From an uncultured Sphingomonas sp. (GTDB taxonomy: Bacteria; Pseudomonadota; Alphaproteobacteria; Sphingomonadales; Sphingomonadaceae): 8,338 nt of DNA. Position numbers and translations under genes: made by a program. The notes under the pieces were generated by a model. It did no database searches, had not been told where the DNA came from, and worked only from the letters and a program-made list of their open reading frames with translations. Location of the stretch: contig CAKTFL010000077.1 in NCBI GenBank assembly GCA_934555855.1, positions 1 through 8,338 of the forward strand, written 5' to 3'. Shown one piece after another: positions 5,081 through 8,338 of this stretch; position 1 is the stretch's first letter, and every line of letters starts with the position of its first letter.

Positions 5081-7176
5081 GGCGGCGTCCGGCCCGCGTC
5101 GTGACCGAGGCCGCCCAGGCCTACAGCTTCTCGCGCCGCGCCTGGCTGCTGGGCGCAGCGCAAGGCGGCGTCGGCCTGATGCTCGCAGGGCGCATGGGGT
5201 GGCTCGCCATCGCGGAGAACGCGCACTTCACCGAATTGTCGGAATCCAATCGCGTCAACACGACGCCGCTGCTGCCCCGGCGGGGGTGGATCCTCGACCG
5301 GCACGGGATGCCGATCGCCAACAACCGCACCAGTTTTCGCGTCGATATCATCCCCGATCGCCTGAAGGAGTCCGGGGCAGACCCGGCGCGGGTGCTGGCG
5401 ACGCTGGGCCGCGTACTCCGCTTGACGCCGGAGGACATGGAGCGCGTTCGCATCGACCTTGGTCATGCCGCCGGATTCCAGCCGGTCCGCGTCGCCGAGA
5501 ACCTCGACTGGGAACGATTCGCCGCCGTCAGCGTGCGCCTGCCCGAACTGCCCGGCGTCGCGCCGACCCGCGCCTTTGCCCGCAATTATCCTTCCGGCGC
5601 AGCGGTCGCGCATCTGACCGGCTATGTCGGTGCGCCGACGGCCGAGCAGTACAAGGCGGAACGCGACCCCCTGCTGGTCACGCCCGGCTTCAAGCTGGGC
5701 AAGGACGGGTTGGAGAAGACGCTGGAAGCGAAGCTGCGCGGCGTTGCCGGCGCCAAGCGGGTCGAAGTGACGGCCCGAGGCAGGCTGGTGGCGGAACTTG
5801 CCACCCGGCCCGACGTGCCGGGACGCAACCAGCGCCTGACGATCGATGCCGGGCTTCAGGACTATGTGGCGCGGCGGCTGGGCACCAATTCCGGCTCTGC
5901 CGTGGTGCTGGACTGCCACACGGGCGAAATCCTCTCCATGGCGTCGATGCCCGCCTACGATCCCAACAGCTTTTCTCAGGGGATCAGCCACCTCGAATGG
6001 AACATGCTGTCGGAGGACGACCATGTTCCGTTGATGAACAAGGTCACCCAGGGGCTGTATCCACCCGGATCGACGGTGAAGCCGATGAACGGCTTGGCGC
6101 TGCTCCACGCCGGCGTGAATGCGAGCGACCGGGTGTTCTGTTCCGGTGCGATGCGGGTCGGCACCGGCGTGTTCCACTGTCACAAGCGCGGCGGTCATGG
6201 GCCGCTCGACCTCCGTAATGCCATTATGCAGAGCTGCGACATCTATTTCTACGAGATGATCCGCCGTGTCGGCTATGATGCGATCGCCCCGGTGGCGAGG
6301 CACATGGGTCTTGGCCAGAAATTCGACCTGCCACTGGGATCGCAGCGTTACGGCACGGTACCAGATACCGCCTGGAAGCTACGAAAGTACAAAGACAAGT
6401 GGACCGTTGCCGACGGGCTAAACGCTTCGATCGGTCAGGGCTATGTGCTGGCCAATCCGCTCCAGCTCGCCGTCATGGCCGCACGGATCGGATCGGGAAG
6501 GATGCTTCAGCCCAGTTTGCTTGCGGATCGGGTGCAGCGCAACGCTCCCGCCCTCAACGTCACGCCCGAGCACCTGGCGGTCGTGCGCGGCGGGATGTGG
6601 GGCGTGGTCAATGGCGGCGGCACGGGTGGAGCGGCGCGGATGTACGTGCCGGGCGTGGACCTCGCGGCGAAGACGGGCACCGCCCAGGTCCGGCGGATCA
6701 CGCTCGCCGAGCGGAGAACGGGCGTGCTCAAGAATGCCTCCCTCCCCTTCAAGATGCGTGACCATGCGCTGTTCGTCTGCTTCGCGCCCGCCGACAATCC
6801 ACGCTATGCCGCGGCCATCGTGCTGGAACATAACGGCCATACCATCCGCAATCTCGACACGCCGATGATCGGGCGGGACATCATGACCTATCTGTTCGAC
6901 CGGGAACGGGCGATGACTTTGCTTGCCGACGTCGAGAAGAGTTGGGGCGGCGACATCCCGACCCGCATGACAGCACAGGCGGTCGCGTATCGCGCGGCCA
7001 AGAACCCGCCGCCGGCGGCGGCGGCGACGGTCACCGATTCGACGGTGCCCAGCGACGCTCCCGCCGTGGAGGCGGCGACAAATCAGGCCAACAGCCAGGC
7101 GGCGGCGCTCGCCGGCAAGGGCCCGACCGGCGGCACCGTTGCAGAGGACGGAACTACCGAAAGCAACCAGCCGTGA
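5077..7176 (+). CDS. mrdA: Penicillin-binding protein 2, elongation transpeptidase
   Basis: PBP2 cross-links peptidoglycan during cell elongation, in complex with RodA. The 699-aa product is longer than the E. coli enzyme (about 633 aa). The order is: cytoplasmic N-terminus with SRRAWLL (19-25), membrane anchor (about 23-46), pedestal domain starting at PRRGWILDRHGMPIANN (67-83), then the transpeptidase domain from about residue 255. Active-site motifs are SxxK at Ser332-Lys335 (PPGSTVKPM), SxN-type Ser386-Cys387-Asp388 (the SCD form usual for PBP2) and KTGT at 532-535. Cys355, Cys368, His374 and Cys387 suggest a structural metal site near the active site. From about residue 635 there is a Pro/Ala/Thr/Gln-rich, probably disordered periplasmic tail of about 65 residues. 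The start ATG overlaps the mreD stop (ATGA); GTG at 5101 would be a shorter alternative. The stop overlaps the rodA GTG. A beta-lactam target such as mecillinam's is expected from the family. Confidence 0.96.
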   Translation: MRRRPARVVTEAAQAYSFSRRAWLLGAAQGGVGLMLAGRMGWLAIAENAHFTELSESNRVNTTPLLPRRGWILDRHGMPIANNRTSFRVDIIPDRLKESGADPARVLATLGRVLRLTPEDMERVRIDLGHAAGFQPVRVAENLDWERFAAVSVRLPELPGVAPTRAFARNYPSGAAVAHLTGYVGAPTAEQYKAERDPLLVTPGFKLGKDGLEKTLEAKLRGVAGAKRVEVTARGRLVAELATRPDVPGRNQRLTIDAGLQDYVARRLGTNSGSAVVLDCHTGEILSMASMPAYDPNSFSQGISHLEWNMLSEDDHVPLMNKVTQGLYPPGSTVKPMNGLALLHAGVNASDRVFCSGAMRVGTGVFHCHKRGGHGPLDLRNAIMQSCDIYFYEMIRRVGYDAIAPVARHMGLGQKFDLPLGSQRYGTVPDTAWKLRKYKDKWTVADGLNASIGQGYVLANPLQLAVMAARIGSGRMLQPSLLADRVQRNAPALNVTPEHLAVVRGGMWGVVNGGGTGGAARMYVPGVDLAAKTGTAQVRRITLAERRTGVLKNASLPFKMRDHALFVCFAPADNPRYAAAIVLEHNGHTIRNLDTPMIGRDIMTYLFDRERAMTLLADVEKSWGGDIPTRMTAQAVAYRAAKNPPPAAAATVTDSTVPSDAPAVEAATNQANSQAAALAGKGPTGGTVAEDGTTESNQP
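7006..7021. repeat. GGC-repeat palindrome inside the PBP2 tail
   Basis: CCGCCGCC followed by GGCGGCGG is a perfect 16-bp palindrome, and the GGC triplet run continues to 7026. It encodes a Pro-Pro-Pro-Ala-Ala-Ala-Ala stretch in the disordered tail of PBP2. Such triplet runs are prone to slippage, and in-frame gains or losses would be tolerated here. Confidence 0.4.
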
Positions 7177-8285
7177 GCCGCCCCCGCATCGTCCCGGAAC
7201 CCTTCGCGCAACTGCCCTGGCGCGTGCTGGCTCTGGTGCTCGCGATCGGCTGCTTCGGTCAGGTCGTGCTATATTCGGCTGCGGGCGGCAGCCTGCGCCC
7301 ATGGGCCCTGAGCCAGGGCGTCCGCTTTTTCGTCCTGCTCGCTGGCGCGCTGCTGCTGTCACGCGTGCCGGTGCGGGTCTGGAGGGGTGCGGCCCTGCCC
7401 GCCTATGCGGCGATCTGCCTGTCGCTGGTCGCAGTGGAGTTGCTGGGCAAGGTGTCGGGCGGCTCGCAACGATGGCTGGACCTGGGGTTCATCCGCCTCC
7501 AGCCCTCGGAGTTCATGAAGCCGGCGATCGTGCTGGCCTGTGCCCGCTTTTACGACATGTTGCCCTTTGGTGAGACCCGGCGCTTTGCCGCCGTGTGGCC
7601 GGCGGCGCTGTTGATCGGTATCCCGGCGGGGCTGGTGATGCTGCAACCCGATCTCGGCACGGCGTTGATGATCTGCGCGGGCGGAGCGACGGTGATGTTC
7701 CTGGCGGGGATCCCGATCAGGCTTTTTGTGGGCGGGGCGATCGGGGTTGCCCTCGCAGCGCCGCTGGCGGTGAACTACCTGCTCCACGGTTATCAGCGTA
7801 ACCGCGTGCTGATCTTCCTGGACCCCGAAAGCGATCCGCTGGGCACGGGCTATCACATCAGCCAGTCGAAGATCGCGATCGGCTCCGGCGGGATCTGGGG
7901 CAAGGGTTTCCTGCAGGGTACCCAGAGCCATCTCGATTACCTGCCTGAGGGGCACACGGATTTCGTGTTCGCAACCATGGCGGAGGAGTGGGGACTTGTA
8001 GGCGGCTGCCTGCTGATCCTCGCCTTCCTGCTGGTGATCCGATGGGGCCTGGAAGTGTCGCAGGCGGCTCAGGGCCGGTTTGCCAGGTTGACCGCGGCCG
8101 GACTGGCGACGACGGTCTTCTTCTATGTGGCGATCAATCTATCGATGGTGATGGGCATGGCACCGGTTGTTGGCATCCCCCTGCCCCTGGTCAGCTTCGG
8201 CAGCTCGGCGCAGATGACGGTATTGCTATGCCTCGGCATCCTGATGGGCATCGACCGCGAACCCCGCAGCCCTCGCCGCTGGTAG
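7173..8285 (+). CDS. rodA: RodA, SEDS peptidoglycan glycosyltransferase
   Basis: RodA polymerises lipid II into glycan strands for side-wall growth, paired with PBP2. The 370-aa product equals the E. coli length and has about ten hydrophobic membrane segments. SEDS motifs are visible: RWLDLGFIRLQPSEFMKPA (100-118), QPDLGTAL (158-165), RNRVLIFLDPESDPLGTGYH (209-228, in the large periplasmic loop), LPEGHTDFVFA (257-267, with the catalytic Asp at 263) and GIPLPLVSFGSSA (334-346). The last motif is usually PLVSYGGSS or similar, so Tyr-Gly-Gly is replaced by Phe-Gly-Ser. The start is GTG at 7173, overlapping the PBP2 stop (GTGA). The reading frame stays open further upstream inside the PBP2 gene, but family homology begins just after this GTG. 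There is no good ribosome-binding site, so expression probably depends on coupling to PBP2. It is the last gene of the cluster in this window. Confidence 0.96.
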   Translation: MSRPRIVPEPFAQLPWRVLALVLAIGCFGQVVLYSAAGGSLRPWALSQGVRFFVLLAGALLLSRVPVRVWRGAALPAYAAICLSLVAVELLGKVSGGSQRWLDLGFIRLQPSEFMKPAIVLACARFYDMLPFGETRRFAAVWPAALLIGIPAGLVMLQPDLGTALMICAGGATVMFLAGIPIRLFVGGAIGVALAAPLAVNYLLHGYQRNRVLIFLDPESDPLGTGYHISQSKIAIGSGGIWGKGFLQGTQSHLDYLPEGHTDFVFATMAEEWGLVGGCLLILAFLLVIRWGLEVSQAAQGRFARLTAAGLATTVFFYVAINLSMVMGMAPVVGIPLPLVSFGSSAQMTVLLCLGILMGIDREPRSPRRW

Positions 8286-8307
8286 GCAAATCGTCGGATT
8301 TCGTTCG

Positions 8308-8334
8308 CGGGTGCAAAAAAGGGTTTGCATCCCG
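8308..8334. repeat. Imperfect hairpin just after rodA
   Basis: CGGG-TGCAAA (8308-8317) can pair with TTTGCA-(T)-CCCG (8324-8334), with T8330 bulged and a 6-base loop AAAGGG. It begins 23 bases after the rodA stop, a natural place for an operon-end structure. However, no T-run follows on the plus strand, and on the minus strand the T-run falls inside the loop, so it is not a standard intrinsic terminator. The window ends four bases later. Confidence 0.35.
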
Positions 8335-8338
8335 GAAC

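Noticed and set aside
4579..6303. 574-codon minus-strand frame opposite mreD and PBP2
   Set aside because: It spans two firmly identified plus-strand genes and shows shadow-frame composition.

Overview
The window looks like chromosomal core sequence from a high-G+C alphaproteobacterium, most likely a sphingomonad (Sphingomonadales, Sphingomonas-like). Three things point there: the gene content and order, the MutL type (an intrinsic-endonuclease MutL, expected where MutH is absent), and a short CCCGGC-CTTC-GCCGGG intergenic palindrome of a kind I associate with sphingomonad genomes. I see no mobile element, CRISPR array, rRNA or tRNA, and no sign of recent transfer. The placement is by recognition, not by a database search.

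Layout. Bases 1-98 hold a small hairpin and a strong, probably bidirectional terminator (36-79). A tiny minus-strand gene (99-176, 25 codons) encodes a signal-like hydrophobic peptide ending in a lipobox-like Cys and a CxxC. Bases 177-579 have no convincing gene but hold a REP-like palindrome and two adjacent inverted repeats built from the same GGAAC/GTTCC words. mutL runs leftwards (2352-580). A 164-bp divergent intergenic region (2353-2516) separates it from mreB.

From 2517 to 8285 the plus strand carries the cell-elongation (rod shape) cluster mreB-mreC-mreD-mrdA(PBP2)-rodA. mreB is followed by a 141-bp gap. From mreC onward every junction is a 4-bp stop/start overlap (ATGA, ATGA, GTGA), so the last four genes are almost certainly co-transcribed and translationally coupled.

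How the genes work together. MreB filaments at the inner membrane, with MreC and MreD, organise the elongasome. RodA (a SEDS glycan polymerase) and PBP2 (its paired transpeptidase) form the peptidoglycan synthase that extends the side wall. MutL is an unrelated DNA mismatch-repair protein that is only a divergent neighbour.

The region is mostly ordinary housekeeping sequence, and I do not see a new multi-gene system. The points most worth a second look are the tiny Cys-rich peptide gene at 99-176, the GGAAC/GTTCC palindrome cluster downstream of mutL, a Cys/His cluster in PBP2 matching a zinc site reported for another PBP2, a Tat-like SRRxxLL motif before the PBP2 anchor, and a foldable mreC leader that could hide its ribosome binding site.
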